A stretch of 64,000 nt of DNA from Antitrichia curtipendula (GCA_951230915.1 OX579635.1:13640001-13704000); one strand, 5' to 3'. Counted from the first letter of the stretch, positions 1 to 11,950 are shown. Notes: a model not told the origin generated them from the letters alone. Program-made: numbers and translations.

Positions 1-160
1 ATTGTTGGATTAAAATAATGCAAAAGCACTAGTTGGAAGTCCAACTACTGTAGACGATCTTCCCTTTTCCCACAAAATTTAAAGGATGAATAGTTGCACT
101 TCTGTCCTACACAGGAGATTCTCTTGTCATTCATCGGCCGCAAAACATCCGCCTGTATTT
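1..160 (+). repeat. Dispersed repeat family R1, copy 1 (cut by window start)
   Basis: Contains the block AGGATGAATAGTTGCACTTC, then TGTCCTACACAGGAGATTCT, then a CATTCATCGG tail. The same ordered blocks recur at about 7141-7286, 8500-8600, 46625-46790 (reverse strand) and 54405-54590. No coding potential is recognised. The class is unknown; five diverged copies in 64 kb point to a dispersed element. Confidence 0.7.
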
Positions 161-200
161 ACCCTTAGATGGGGCAATACAGGAGCCAAGGCTCCCTGGC

Positions 201-230
201 CGGCAATGAGGGGGTCAATTCACCCTGGCC
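201..230 (-). repeat. Solitary end of a MULE-like element
   Basis: The bases GGGGTCAATTCACCCTGGCC match, with few changes, the right terminal arm of the element at 7287-7522. No matching left arm is seen nearby, so this looks like a deletion remnant. It lies just inside the R1 repeat, the same host repeat that carries the complete element at 7.3 kb. Confidence 0.45.
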
Positions 231-1497
231 CACCGGGCGCAAGAGGCTCGTTGCACTCTTCTGTGCTGTGAGTGAGTGAACAACTGAATGCACTGCCCCA
301 ATTCTTTTCAAAGGACGGGAGACAAGCGCCGAGCATGAACACTGTGCCCAACTGTTGCAAATATCTGACTGCGCCCGTGAAGGGTGCATCTAACTTAGTC
401 CAGAGCTTAAATGAGTTTTAAACAGAGCCCCCTACCCTAAAAAAGCACGGCATGTGATAACAGCCGCGTCAGCCTGGCTTAGATTTTTTCTCATCGACCT
501 TCTCTGAAACTTCTGCACGCTCGTGCAATCAAATATCGTTTACGTCAGTCAGTTTTCTTATATCGATGTGATTCAGGGTCCCCAAATTGGGATATTGCTG
601 TGCTCAAGCTCCAAAATCCCAAAGACTGATAACTTACAACTTTTACATTTGAGTTTTCTTACTCCCGGAAGAAAACTCAAATCTGAAAAGCTTCTGAATT
701 GGCACCAGAAAGCCCTTTTATCTTGCCTACCTGATCACAAGCACAAGAAAAGTTGCATCCTTATGTTTAATGGCTTAAGAGCTTTCACACCGAAACTCGA
801 ATATTTACTCGAAATCGTACAGAACTTGCACTTCCTCCATTACCAGCCCCATACTTCCTCTTTGGAGTTTTGCTGCTTGTTTTCTACGATACCTAGGTGA
901 ATAAGGACCTTGCAGGTTTCTATACGTGCTGGCTCATCATGAATACCATATCTGTCTTCAAGTGGAGGAGTTAATTTGCTGGCTCATAAAAATCGATGCG
1001 TTAAAGTCTCATCTGTCCAGCCTCGATCGTTAGTTCAATTACAATGATTAAGGGACGTAATATAGATGTGATAAATCAAACAGAGACTGTAAATTATGAC
1101 TGCCCAAAATGCAGGTTGCACACGTCGCGTCTCATTACGAGCATGTCTCAGGAAACACTAGCGCACCACAAAGAAACAGAAGCAGAGGGAAAATCTGAAA
1201 GATCAACTCAAAACCTTTGAAAATCCATATCAGCCTCCATAGCATGGCGTTTATTGAGGCATACGAAAGTAACAAACTATGAACATCTAATTTACAACAT
1301 TCACAGCAATCGGTGATTCTCTTTTGGTCATCTGCAGTGGAATACAACCTCTGAGTCGCAAACTCACTAAGATCCTACTTCTATTTTGATGCCTGCCTTG
1401 AGAAGCCGAAGACCGATTTGTGATGCATCGTTGAGATCCCTGGGTTCGGGCCTACGGCTCACGAGACATTCAAGCCCCTGTTCTCCGAGGTGGAAAA

Positions 1498-2318
1498 CTA
1501 AACAATAATGCAGAGCGCGTAAATGATCCCCGGGATGTAGCCAAGGATCGTCAAAAGTACGCAAATCCAGAACTCCATCTATGTACAATACAACTTTTGA
1601 GATAAGTATGGAAAAAAGGAAGCATCAAACTCTTAGAATCGCAGCATCTTTGACCTGGCTAACAGACTATGGGACACTCAAAATAATATTTCTCGTAAAT
1701 GATACTCAAGATAAATTCAAGTGTATTGTTCTTCTTCTCTGCACGTACAGCTGCAAAATGGCCAAACTAATCCGCCAGAGGAAGGACACAAAGGAGCACA
1801 AGACCTCACAGATTCATTAACGTGGCTAACAGCCGACACAGCATGGAAACTCAAGACAAAGCAGCTCAAAGCTCTTCTCGCAGATGAAACTCAAGCTAAA
1901 CTAGTGTATTGATCGCCTTCATCAAACACACAGCAGCAAAATGCCCTGACTAAGTCGATAACAGAGCATAAAAACAGAGAAAAAACAACTTTAAGCTCTT
2001 CCGACACTCACGCCGAGACTTCAACGGGCTAACAGACTCTGTAACAAGGAAACAATATTTTCTAAACACCTTGACTTACAACTCTCGCACGTAAATCTCA
2101 AGAGACAAAAGTTTCTTGATCGACCTCGCTCTCTACCCCAACGCAGCAGCAAAATGGCTTAACTAATTCTCTCAAAGAACTTTTTTCTTTAATCTACCAA
2201 GACTCCGAGAGTTTTTGTCACTTACCGCGCATCCATACTTGAAGAAGACACCCAGAGGCGGCAAGAGGATCGCGAGCAATAGCTCGCAGCACGTCGCAGC
2301 GAGGCCTCCCTTGCCCAT
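1498..2318 (-). CDS. RCI2/PMP3-like: RCI2/PMP3-family small hydrophobic membrane protein (two exons)
   Basis: Predicted 57-residue plasma-membrane proteolipid of the low-temperature/salt-responsive RCI2 (yeast PMP3) family, which is linked to membrane potential and cation tolerance. Exon 1 (2318-2226) starts MGKGGLAATCCELLLAILLP and reaches the family signature PPLGVFFKYGC; it ends in phase 0 before GTAAGT. Exon 2 (1578-1498) follows an AG acceptor and reads MEFWICVLLTILGYIPGIIY, then ALCIIV and TAG, matching the conserved second half (EFWIC...GYIPGIIYA). The intron is 647 bp. Both hydrophobic segments, the KYGC hinge and the usual length of about 54-60 residues are present. The codon at the joint gives A-M-E where many homologues have V/E-E; the frame is intact. 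The N-terminal ATG at 2318 gives the normal family length. An open frame continues upstream, but longer versions do not resemble the family. Family assignment is confident; exact function is inferred. Confidence 0.9.
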
Positions 2319-3240
2319 GTTTGCAGGCTTTAAAGGACACGAACCTCTTCGCCGAACACTGCGATGATAAACGATGAGAGCTCCGACAGCTGTAGCTAAA
2401 AAAATTCCGGAGAAAGACACAATCGAGAGCGTTCAAGTTCTGTCCCAAAAGATGACCCGCCACGACAGGTATAGGCCACAGGGCAGCAGCACCGACGAAA
2501 GAGGAGCACAATCAGCATATTATGCTATCTACGAATATCTCCATATTGCATAGATCTTTTACATTCAACGACTTCAGCTCCAGCAACACGGGCATATTCC
2601 AGGGTATCTACAATTCGACCTTATTTTCGGAGCACAGAATCTACAAGTAAGCTAGAAAAATTTAGTTTGGGTTACTTTCACGAATCGTGACCTGTTCACG
2701 GTTTCGAGTGAGAGCCTGGTCAAAATGGATGGAATCGAGTTGGATGGGCATTATCCAAGTCGTTGAAAATTTTGACTCAAGAGAGAACAGCTGGCACAGA
2801 CAACTAAGAAGACACGTGGAACTCTGTCATTGACCGCCGCTTGTGCAAGCGAAAGCAGAGAGCGACGTGTGGATGGAGCGGTGGGGATTAGGTGGGTGTG
2901 ACTAGCTTGACACGTGGCTTGTAGGGAGAGGTGGAACGTGACAATTATTGACCCTGGCATCCAGGGTGGCGGGAAGCCACATTTGCAGGATCCCTGTTAC
3001 AAGCATTAGCGCAGCCTTTCCATGTCTCATTTTGCCTGGGCTCTTGTGGCTGCTTCCAAAGTTGTTCCGAGAGGAGTTCCTGGAGAGCCGCGGGCCAATT
3101 CGTGGTATTCGGATGATAATCAAGTGATAGAGTTGCACGGAAAGTGGAAGCGTTTTTTCATCCAATTTTCTATGTTGACTCTTCGTGATGAGATATGAAA
3201 AGAACATGCAATTTGGAGTTTGGAGTCTTGCCGGTGTTTG
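2319..3240. other. Upstream region of the RCI2-like gene
   Basis: Moderately GC-balanced sequence 5' of the RCI2-like gene. It presumably holds the promoter, but I could not place a TATA box or defined stress elements with confidence. Open frames here do not resemble known proteins. Confidence 0.4.
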
Positions 3241-6205
3241 TTGTCAAGTAAACTAGTGTGCCGATCCCATTGCCCCAGTCAAAATAAAAATAAAAATAAA
3301 AAATTTAAATTATCAATTCATAAAAACTTTGAAAGTCAATAACTTTCACACCGGAGGTCCAAATGCTACAAAACAGGTCATATGCAACCCTCCTTACAGA
3401 AGGCTTTGACAATACCAAGAAGGGGACCAAGGGACAAACAATCCAATAAATCTCACCATAATAAACAAACAAACAACCTAATTTAGGGTATAGATGAGAA
3501 GTTAAAAAAAACAAATCACAAAATATTTTAGGATATTTAGGAAAGTTGTTGTTCCTTGTACTTCCAAATTTTGTAATTTTTTCATAAACATGATATCTTT
3601 TGAATTTGAGCCCAACTAACAAAATAAAAGTAATCTACTCTAGTTTCAACTACAATTTGAATTTTGGAAATTTCATAAAACTGAATATTTTATTACAATT
3701 TAATTTTTGGATGTATTTTTAATGTGTACTTGATTCTAATTATAGAATGACACAAAATTTTGTTTACACTATGATGTTCTTCACTATAATGTACATTTAT
3801 GGTGAAATTTTCAGATTCATTAAAATAATTTTCTATTTGATATGTTTTTCCTTCACTTTATCTTCGAGAATTTTCAAAATCATTATTTTTTAGCATAAAA
3901 ATCTAAACTTTTTGTGAAGTGAAAAAGAAGTGTAATTTCATGTCTAAAAAATAATTTATTTTTTGTGTCCACATGTAGTTGTTAAATAGAAGCTTGCTAA
4001 TGTTAGTTATAGGTCAAGTGTTTCAAGCTTAATTAGAGTTTCAAAGAAACACTTTAATTAGCTCTTTTGACTATCCTCTATCAAGGAGCTTCATAGATTA
4101 TACAAAGCATGAGGAGTCGAACTTGCACTAATCAATAAAAATACTTGTTGGAATGCAACTGCAATTTGTCATTATAAGAACATCAACACCTAACTTGCAT
4201 AATGCAGAGGATTTTTGTCTGCTAAAATGTCAATCCATCCACTTTGCAAGCCGAGTGGTAGGCTGAACTCCACCTACAACTTGTTAACAAGCCAAAATTG
4301 ATCCGGATTTGAAGCAAATACGTCAAATCACCTGCAAGCACCTCTTGCAAGCACGTTTTTTGGAAGGCAGGTCTGCGAAAGTGTCGCAACAAGTGCATCA
4401 ACGGAGCTCCATCGACAAATCAACTACAAGCACGTCTGCGAAAGTGCCACAACAAGTGCCGCAATGGGGCTGCAACTTTGAATCACTTGCAATGCCTATA
4501 TATGCCTATCAAATGGTAGTAGCAAGGTGTTGGCCACAAAGTCCTTAATTTTCTATAGTTTTGTCTATTTTTTTAATAGTTTATTACTAGATATTACTAG
4601 ATTTAGGAATTTTTTCTTTGCCCCTTAGTCCTCCTCAGCAAGATGTCAAGTCCCCTGAGGAGATGTCAAGTCTATTTAGGTTGGAGATTCTTTTTTATTC
4701 TAATTGATTATTCTAATTGACTTGATTTTACTTTTAGGTTTAGTTGGATTTTTTTACTTTTGTGTTTAGAAATTGATAATGTTGAAGTGCTATAGAATTG
4801 GTTATTTGTAGAGGCTTATAGCTCTATTTTGATTTGTATATAGCCTATGTATTTAGTGTTAAGGTTTAGGATTTTTTTATAAGGCTTGATGTCTATATGA
4901 ATAGGTTTGGATGTCCATTATATTATACCAAACATATTGAAATTATAGCAAAAATTTAAAAATCCCTTGTTTTTTCCAATATATTTTCATAAATGTTTCA
5001 AAATGTTAGATTTGACTTTATTTTTTATATGAAACCAAGTGGTTGCCTATTAAAATGCACTTTAAAATACTTGAATTTTGTATAGGTTTTAGGACTTCAT
5101 GATTGTGACTTATTAGTTCATAGGGAGAACACATGTGTAGGATTATGATCCATCTTCACTTGAATTAGAGTATCTTCAAAAAGATTCTCTTAAAATTTAG
5201 ATATTTTCAAGAGATATAAAGATTCTAATGTTGAATTAGAGAAATAAGAGGAGGGCTAGTTCATTTGCCTCTTTTGATAGTAAACCTAAAAAATGATGGG
5301 ATTTTAGTACCTTTGACAATATAGAGGATCATGGCTTTGGATCCATGCATGGTATAAAATTGTTATTTTGCATTGACAATACCTACATGTTGAGGAGTTT
5401 CAGTAGGACTTGACCTCAATAAGTGAGCAAGTGCTATAGTGATATAACATCTTGTAGCGAAATTTCCTATTTTAGATTAGATTGCAAATTGTTTTAGATT
5501 AGATTAGATGAATATTTTAAACATTTTGTCCCCTTTTATAACTGAATAATTTTGTATTTGGTGAATTCATCAAGCTGATTTGGAATCTATCATTCCAAAT
5601 ATGAGTTTGAACTTAAATTTTTTTTAGTCATAGTAAAGAACATATTCTTATGTTTCCTCCGAGGGCTATATTAAGGTAGAGACAAAACATCCACAATACA
5701 TTCATCCATTTCTAAGAAGAGTCCCATCTATTCAAGAGGTACCATGAAACCTACCCCTATTAGGATATATGTAGCCCTCATATCACTTGCAATGTTATGT
5801 TGACATTGTTATGGGACCTTGTATTAAAAATCAAACTCTTTACTTCAAGTTACTTCTCTCTTTATTTTCATTTTTTTTATCCCCTTCAAGGAATACTTTT
5901 AGCACTAAGGTAAATATATCCAAAACCAATCAAACAACCAAGAAATCTACCATTCTGTACTTTGAATCCTACATGTAGAGATATCAAATGTATAGTTACA
6001 ACAATAGAATATACACTAATGGTTTGGAGTATAATTACCTTATCTAAGATCCGGTTGCTAGTGGGCTCTAGAACCGGATGGTCTAGGCACTCCCTACTAT
6101 AACTTCAACTCCAAACTTCCCTCTGACCAAACCTCCAACTTTCAGCCCTTATAAATCGGCTTTGCAAAGCTAGAAGGCCTAGACGTTGGCCTGGAAAGGG
6201 GGAGG
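3241..6205. other. AT-rich intergenic DNA with old repeat debris
   Basis: No gene seen. The segment about 3735-3830 is homologous, in reverse orientation, to about 17000-17090 (shared blocks around a TTTCACCATA motif), so at least part is a dispersed repeat. At 4365-4470 a block containing GTCTGCGAAAGTG and CAACAAGTGC occurs twice in direct orientation. The short open frame over it (4309-4548) looks like a by-product of that repeat. Confidence 0.6.
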
Positions 6206-6208
6206 GGG

Positions 6209-6807
6209 GGGTAAAGCACACTACGGTTGTCCAAAATTGTAGTCATGACAAAATTTCTGCATAAGATGAAAGTTTGATGTCAATTTTCCTATAGTTTTTG
6301 TGACTTAAAAAATAAATAAAAAATACATCGGAGTCTTATATTTTGCATACATTGATAATTGCATAACAAAAGTGAATTCATCTATTAATTGAATGTATGG
6401 AGTACAAACATTATATATTTGTATTGTCACATATTCATTGTTTAGCATTATTGTATTTTTTTTTGCCTAGTTCGGGTTTCATTTTTACAATTGAAAGAGC
6501 TAAATCCAATGCTCTAATGTTTAGGTACTTAGACTAGGCACTTAATTAGTGTTTTAGGACCTATATAAGAAAATATCCTAGCAAATGTGTGATTTTAGTA
6601 TGAGAGCCAAATTTTGACTTTAAATTATTCTTTATTAATTTTTAATTTGAGAACATATGAAAAGACCTTTTAATTCAGATGGGCCAACATTGAATTTTGG
6701 TATAAATGGCATTTTGACTCCATTTAATAGCAATTTGGGTACATTTTGTACTAGTTTTTACTGGATTGTATATTTGGTAGGGGGGCAACCATAGTGTGCA
6801 ATCACCC
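6209..6807. mobile_element. TIR element, family GCACACTA, copy 1
   Basis: Terminal inverted repeats GGGTAAAGCACACTACGGTT at the left and the reverse of GGCAACCATAGTGTGCAAT plus CACCC at the right bound about 600 bp of AT-rich non-coding DNA. The same ends occur on the element at 9283-10054. No transposase is seen, so it is non-autonomous. The target duplication is unclear. Confidence 0.65.
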
Positions 6808-7140
6808 GGGGGTTGTTTGAAGAAAAAAACAAATCGATTATAACTTTTTTAAATTTGTGTGTCATAACTGTCAGAGGAAGACTTGATTTGGAACTAATAA
6901 TTGCTAATTTGGAGCGGCGAGTTGAATTATAGCAACCCAATCAAAACATAAAAGGGTCCTCCTAGATGTGCAAGCTCTTGGGCGTTTGCCTCCAATTTCT
7001 AAAGGTCCAGGAGCCTAATGGCAACCAACTCTAATAAGGAATCCCATCCTTAGGTAACTAAATTGAATGCTCCCAAAAATATTCCGCAAATAACCCTTAA
7101 AGGACGGATTGGTGACCATGGAAATCATCACGATTTGCGT

Positions 7141-7286
7141 TCGTTGGTTTAAGAAAATCCAAAAGTATCCATTGAAAATTCAACTACTGCCAAAGACCTT
7201 CCCTTTCCACACAAAATTTGGAGGATGAATAGTTCCATTTTTATCCCACATAGAAAGATTCTTTGTCATTCAGCGGCCCAAAAAAC
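7141..7286 (+). repeat. Dispersed repeat R1, copy 2
   Basis: Shares with the window start the blocks for a filled CTTCCC...ACAAAATTTGGAGGATGA and a CATTCAGCGG tail. It is interrupted at 7287 by a short MULE-like element and resumes after 7522. Confidence 0.65.
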
Positions 7287-7522
7287 GGCCAGGGCGAACT
7301 GACCCCTCTATTGCCCCGGCCAAGGGTAATTGTAGAAAAAAAGCCCCCTATTTTTTGCCGTGATTTTTTATATTTCTATACCTCCCTAGCTAATTTGGGG
7401 CCGCTGATTCCAAATCTGAATTCAGAATTTACAAATTTTATTATCTGATTGCAAATAAAAAATCCCACAGTGTTTTCCCCAGGGGTGAAACGGGGCAATA
7501 GAGTGGTCAGTTCGCCCTGGCC
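7287..7522. mobile_element. Short MULE-like element with exact 9-bp target duplication
   Basis: The 236-bp element has near-perfect terminal inverted repeats of about 30 bp, starting GGCCAGGGCGAACTGACCCC and ending with its complement. It is flanked by the exact 9-bp direct repeat CCAAAAAAC (7278-7286 and 7523-7531). A 9-bp duplication is the hallmark of Mutator-like transposition. The interior holds the core shared with elements at 8071, 8905, 40449 and 41222 (CCCCAAATTAGC-type and CAAATTTT blocks). There is no coding capacity. Confidence 0.85.
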
Positions 7523-7544
7523 CCAAAAAACAGCCGCAGAGCCT

Positions 7545-7980
7545 TTTATGGGTTAACAAGACGGACACTTCGTAACAGCTAATTACTATAGCTGAACGCT
7601 CAAGCTACCCAAGAAGCAACCTCGGCAACGCTGTTGCTTCGGAAGTGTACGTTTCCATCTGCTCCTCGGAATTGGTACCAGGAGTGTCCACCTGTGTAAC
7701 AAGCGGCCGAAGCCTTGCTCCGTCCTGAACAGCGAGGGCACGCGAGCAACTTGTAAAGGAGCCCGTGAGGTCTTCTTCATGCAGGCAGCAAAGGTACTTC
7801 AGCTGGATACTGTAGTGGCTACGTTACAACCGAGTCACCGACCATGCTTTTGGTCCCATCACTACAGTACCGTGCGTATCACTTTCACTTTGAGACAAAT
7901 GAATTTCCCGTCGTCTCCTTTTCAGTAGCAAGTCAAGTGCTTTCTCCTTCTAAAGTGCACTTCAAACTTCGGAGGTTTTA
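7545..7980. other. GC-richer segment without a recognised gene
   Basis: Base composition is clearly richer in G+C than its neighbours, and several overlapping frames stay open for 60-75 codons on both strands. No known protein family is recognised. It could be a gene fragment, a captured sequence or part of an uncharacterised repeat. Confidence 0.35.
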
Positions 7981-8070
7981 CACGTTACGTTGTGTTTCAA
8001 GAGGAGCATCTAAGTGACGAGGTTCATGGAATCGGTGCGCGCTGACGCCGGTTTCGTAGAACCGCTCGTC

Positions 8071-8348
8071 GGCACTAAGGGCTCCTCCAAATCGGAGGGG
8101 CGCCTCGTCTGCCCGCCACCCTCCCTGCCCGGGCCAACCCTGTTTTCTGCACATGATTTTTTTTGCAAATTTTGATTTCATATTTGCAATCAGAGACCCC
8201 AAATTTGTTGAACGAAGTCAATAATATACCCTGGAACAGCCCCAAATAGGGGGCTTCTTTTTTACATGCACCCCTGGTAAGGTCGAGCGGGCAAGGAGGG
8301 TGGCGGGTAGATGAGGCGCCCCTCCGATTTGGAAAAGCCCTTAGTGCC
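8071..8348. mobile_element. MULE-like element with about 62-bp GC-rich arms
   Basis: The long terminal inverted repeat begins GGCACTAAGGGCT and continues CCAAATCGGAGGGGCGCCTC; the complement lies at 8288-8348. The interior carries the same AT-rich core (CATATTTGCAATCA, GGGGGCTT, TACATGCACCCCT) found in the elements at 7287, 8905, 40449 and 41222, but its arms are unlike theirs. No convincing target duplication was found. Confidence 0.8.
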
Positions 8349-8499
8349 AAGGAGAGTTGTTCCATCTGTTTGTCAGTCAGTACTCAACAATAAACCAGGT
8401 GGATATAGAACTTAATCCTGGATGGACGCGAGGTATCATCATTTCTGAAACCGAGGGAATAATTGGTATTAAAAAATAAAATAAAATTCTTTGAAGTCA

Positions 8500-8600
8500 A
8501 AATAATGTAGAAGATCTCTACTTTCCAAAACTAATTTCAAGGATGAATAGTTGTATTTCTGTCCTACACAAGAGAATGCCTTATCATTCATCGGACACTA
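8500..8600 (+). repeat. Dispersed repeat R1, copy 3
   Basis: Contains AAGGATGAATAGTTGTATTT, CTGTCCTACACAAGAGAATG and CATTCATCGG, in the same order as the copy at the window start. Confidence 0.65.
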
Positions 8601-8904
8601 AACGTCCATGGCCTCCTTTCTAGGTTAAATTGGTTGTTCACATGCCCCGACCTGTTCTTCAACTCTTCAACCCATCACAGGGGTCCGCATGAAGCAATTA
8701 GCAACTTGATTTCTGATATAGAGCTCGGGTTCCTCCATTTCTCTACCCTCCTTGATTGTAGGATTTTCAAGCCCTCTCTCCTTCCCATCAACCCGACTTA
8801 CTATTTTTCTAAAAGTTTTCTCCTTTTGTGTCCTTGTCTCACCTATTTCAAGACTTGCTTCCATGGCTCGCCTCATTCATTGGTTGCCACATGCCACTAA
8901 ATTC

Positions 8905-9142
8905 GGGTTGGGGTGAACTGACCCCTCGCTCGTCCTTGATGAAAAAACCTGAAATTTTTTACTTGCCACACATCGTAAAATTTGCAAATTTTGAATTCAA
9001 TTTTGCAATCAAAAGCCCCAAATTAGCTAGGAGAGGTGTAGAAAATAAATAAAACAAGCACAGAATAGGGGGTCTTTTTTTTACATGCACCCCTAGAGAG
9101 TGCCTTAGGCGAGACAAGCAAGGGGATCAGTTCAACCTGATC
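8905..9142. mobile_element. Short MULE-like element
   Basis: Imperfect terminal inverted repeats (GGGGTGAACTGACCCCTCGC on the left, the complement of AGGTTGAACTGATCCCCTTG on the right) resemble those at 7287. The interior repeats the shared core, with TTGCAATCAAAAGCCCCAAA and a TTTTTTTTACATGCACCCCT block. Direct repeat CTAAATTC (8897-8904 and 9143-9150) flanks it, consistent with an eroded 9-bp duplication. Confidence 0.75.
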
Positions 9143-9282
9143 CTAAATTCTAAGCATTACTAACAAAGTGGATATTTTGATTAGAGAACCAGTGCACACC
9201 CAGAAGCAAGATGTAGCAATGGACTGGACCTTAGAGCTTGGTGCCTGGAGTTCCACCTCCGGTCCAGTCTTGCATGCAAAGA

Positions 9283-10054
9283 GGGCAATTGCACACTATG
9301 CCGGACCAATATGGACTATCATAGTCCTTTTTTCAGTGGGATTTTTAGAAAGTCTTGTAAGTTTAAAAATATACGAGTTGTAGAACATCAAAAAGGACAC
9401 AAATTAATGTTGTATACTTAATGATCTATAAAATCCCCCCAAAAAAATTGCAAAATTGTTTATACATTATTTGTAAAGGACTTTGAAATGTACTCTTTAC
9501 TACTGTCACAATCCACAACATTTAAGATAAAGACTCATTGATCTAATGAAAATTCAAATATTTTGCAAAAGAAGGACTTATATTTAATTAGGTATAAATG
9601 TATTCAAATATTTTGATTTGAAATTTATAAAATTATATCCCTAAGTTTGTAGATATGGACTAATTTATGCATCATTATCTTACCAAAATAGTATTGATTT
9701 TTAGAAGTACATTAGACATACTTAAAATCAACTTTACACAAATCTATCTTATTAAAATAATTGTAATAAGTATTTCTAAGGATGGTCTAACTTTCAATAG
9801 AGTTAATTTTCATTATAAACATTTCTACAATTTATTAAAGTAAATGAAAATTTGATGTCATCTTTGAAGTTTTTTTATATAAATATACAAAGGAAATTTT
9901 GATAAATTTTTTTTCATCTTTTGCTTTAACACACTATAAAAAAATTATAGAAAAAAAAAAAAATAAATTTAGAGATCATATGCAAAAAAATGAAATGGAC
10001 TTTTATGTATATATTTTTTCCAAAAAAATGGTCCAGCGTAGTGTGCATTTACCC
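9283..10054. mobile_element. TIR element, family GCACACTA, copy 2
   Basis: Inverted ends GGGCAATTGCACACTATGCC and the complement of GGTCCAGCGTAGTGTGCATT plus TACCC enclose 772 bp of AT-rich non-coding sequence. It is related by its ends to 6209-6807. No transposase is present. Confidence 0.65.
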
Positions 10055-10070
10055 AAGAGGCTCTTAATAA

Positions 10071-10350
10071 AGTAGTCACTCTGCTCTTAAAGCGACTTTT
10101 GCATTTGGGGGGAGGCTAAACTCCTAGGAAAAAATTCCAATAAATTTGTGTAGGAACAAAAATGGAATTGGCATCTAATTTGTTATTTTGTATTGTTTGA
10201 ACCTTTGTAGAATTAGTAGTTACAAGTTTTTGAAGTTGAAACGCAATGGTCACTAAAAGCACCCCCCTCCTAAAATGTACAATGTTGGTACATTGAAGAA
10301 AGCAAAAAGTGACCTCTATGTTAGATGTCACTTTTAGAGCACTCTACCTT
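10071..10350. mobile_element. TIR element, family GTGCTCTAAAAGTG, copy 1
   Basis: Left end CACTCTGCTCTTAAAGCGAC and right end GTCACTTTTAGAGCACTCTA form imperfect inverted repeats about 280 bp apart. The same ends are seen at 58626-59035. It lies immediately next to the preceding element. Confidence 0.5.
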
Positions 10351-11019
10351 AACCCTGGAGACCATGGTAGGAAGCTTTTAATTGATGCAATAAATTAAGA
10401 AAATTTATTGGTGTTTTTTTTGGTTTCGCAAAATTTCCTTGTTCTTTCCATTTTGACATGATTTGATATAAAAAAATTGCAAAAAATACTCATGAAGCAT
10501 CAAGTTTGCATTGAGCTGCACAAATTTGCTTAGTCGACATCAATTTTCAAAATTCTGAAGTGGACTTTGGGTTTCACTGCGGCCTTGCAAATAGAGGTGT
10601 CTTGACTATCCGATGTCTAATTCTACATTTTTCTTCCATCTATTTGATGAGAATTTTCAATGCACTTCCAATGGAAATACTGTCAAGTTCTGTTCCATGT
10701 GGATTAAAACATCAGTTTTACATTACTAAAAGGGTTTGGACATTGGAGTGGAAATGCTCTGACTAAGAGCTGGTCTCCATTGGCAAGCTGGACGTCCAGG
10801 CGCTGGAGGGTCCGGCTGTCCAAGTCAGAGGGTGACCCAGGGTTCAGGCGTTTGCCATTGCACCTGGAAGGCCGGCCTTGGAGCACCTTTCTCCTACATT
10901 CTCTCGTTGATTGAATTACCATGTTTAGCTCCTCGCAATGCGCAAACTGTTCGTCTTCCAATTTGTTCATTTCATAACATTCAGTAGCAGAGGGAAGGGC
11001 TGCCTTCCCCCTAATAGAA

Positions 11020-11041
11020 TGGTGTGGAATATTCCACACCA
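11020..11041. repeat. 22-bp perfect palindrome in a dispersed repeat
   Basis: TGGTGTGGAAT followed directly by its reverse complement, with no spacer. A related palindrome with half-site GTGTAGAAT lies at about 46975-46992. In both places a block with GAGG/GGGCTGCC(TT) lies beside it, in opposite orientation, so the palindrome belongs to a dispersed element. Confidence 0.7.
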
Positions 11042-11289
11042 TCAGTGGCTATGGGGACACTAGTCAAAATTTGTCAGAGGGTAAGTCAGTTGGCTGCAAC
11101 TGTACAACATACATTAAAAATTAAAACAAAACCAATGTCCAGTCACCCATTAAATCAAACACACAATAATCAGCATTCTACACATAAACATTGTATGTTT
11201 TGAAAACTTAAAACATTATTGGTTTTGTATGAATGCAAGCCAAAAACATGATTCATTGTTTTTCTAACTTTTGGCTTGCATTTATACAA

Positions 11290-11950
11290 AACTAATACTA
11301 TTTTGAGTTTTTAATGGTAAAGAAAGCTATATATATACACTTGGAGTGGTAGGAGGTAGAACAGCCCAGGCATTTGAGATAAACAAGTTAGAGTTTGTTG
11401 TTTGTGAAGCACTCATAGTTAAGTCAAAAACAAATAATTTTGTTAAAAGTAAAATTTCAGACCTTATTTAGGCATAGTAGAATGATTCTTATAAAAAAAA
11501 CTTTGAACTAAAAGAAGTTGGTAAGTGAAGATAAGTTTCACCTCCAAAAATCCGTTTGGCATTTTGAATATCCAATCAAAAGTTATGGACAAATTTGAAA
11601 GAGGGGTTGGAAAAATGTTAAAGAAATTGTCCATTCCAACCCCTCTCTCAAATTTGTCCATAACTTTTGATTGGATATTCAAAATGCCAAACGGATTTTT
11701 GGAGGTGAAACTTATCTTCACTTACCAACTTCTTTTAGTTCAAAGTTTTTTGAGAAGAATCATTCTACTATGCCTAAATGAGGTCAGAAATTTCACTTTT
11801 AACAAAATTATTTGTTTTTGACTTAACTACGAGTGCTTCACAAACAACAAATTCTAACTTGTTTATCCCACATGATTTGTTCTACCTCCTACCAACCCAT
11901 GTGTATATAAAGAGTGTCTTCTCACTAGAAATCTCAAAATGAGTTATTGA
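11290..11950. mobile_element. Large foldback (hairpin) element, arms about 300 bp
   Basis: The left arm (about 11290-11607) and right arm (about 11630-11950) are near-identical inverted copies around a loop of about 25 bases. The symmetry is visible because both strands encode the same short open frame beginning MKISFTSKNPFGILNIQSKV. Related but more diverged hairpins are at 44895-45600 (split by an insertion) and 45970-46440. Immediately outside the left arm, about 11215-11300, there is a smaller inverted repeat built on GAATGCAAGCCAAAA. No coding function is apparent. Confidence 0.85.

Noticed and set aside
523..900. 125-codon frame downstream of the window start
   Set aside because: No recognised domain, no splice or conservation signal, and it lies among repeat debris.
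4309..4548. 80-codon plus-strand frame
   Set aside because: Its translation reflects a direct DNA repeat (GTCTGCGAAAGTG) and shows no protein-family features.
11464..11821. Two opposite open frames with the same protein sequence
   Set aside because: They arise only because the DNA is a long inverted repeat; there is no independent coding evidence.
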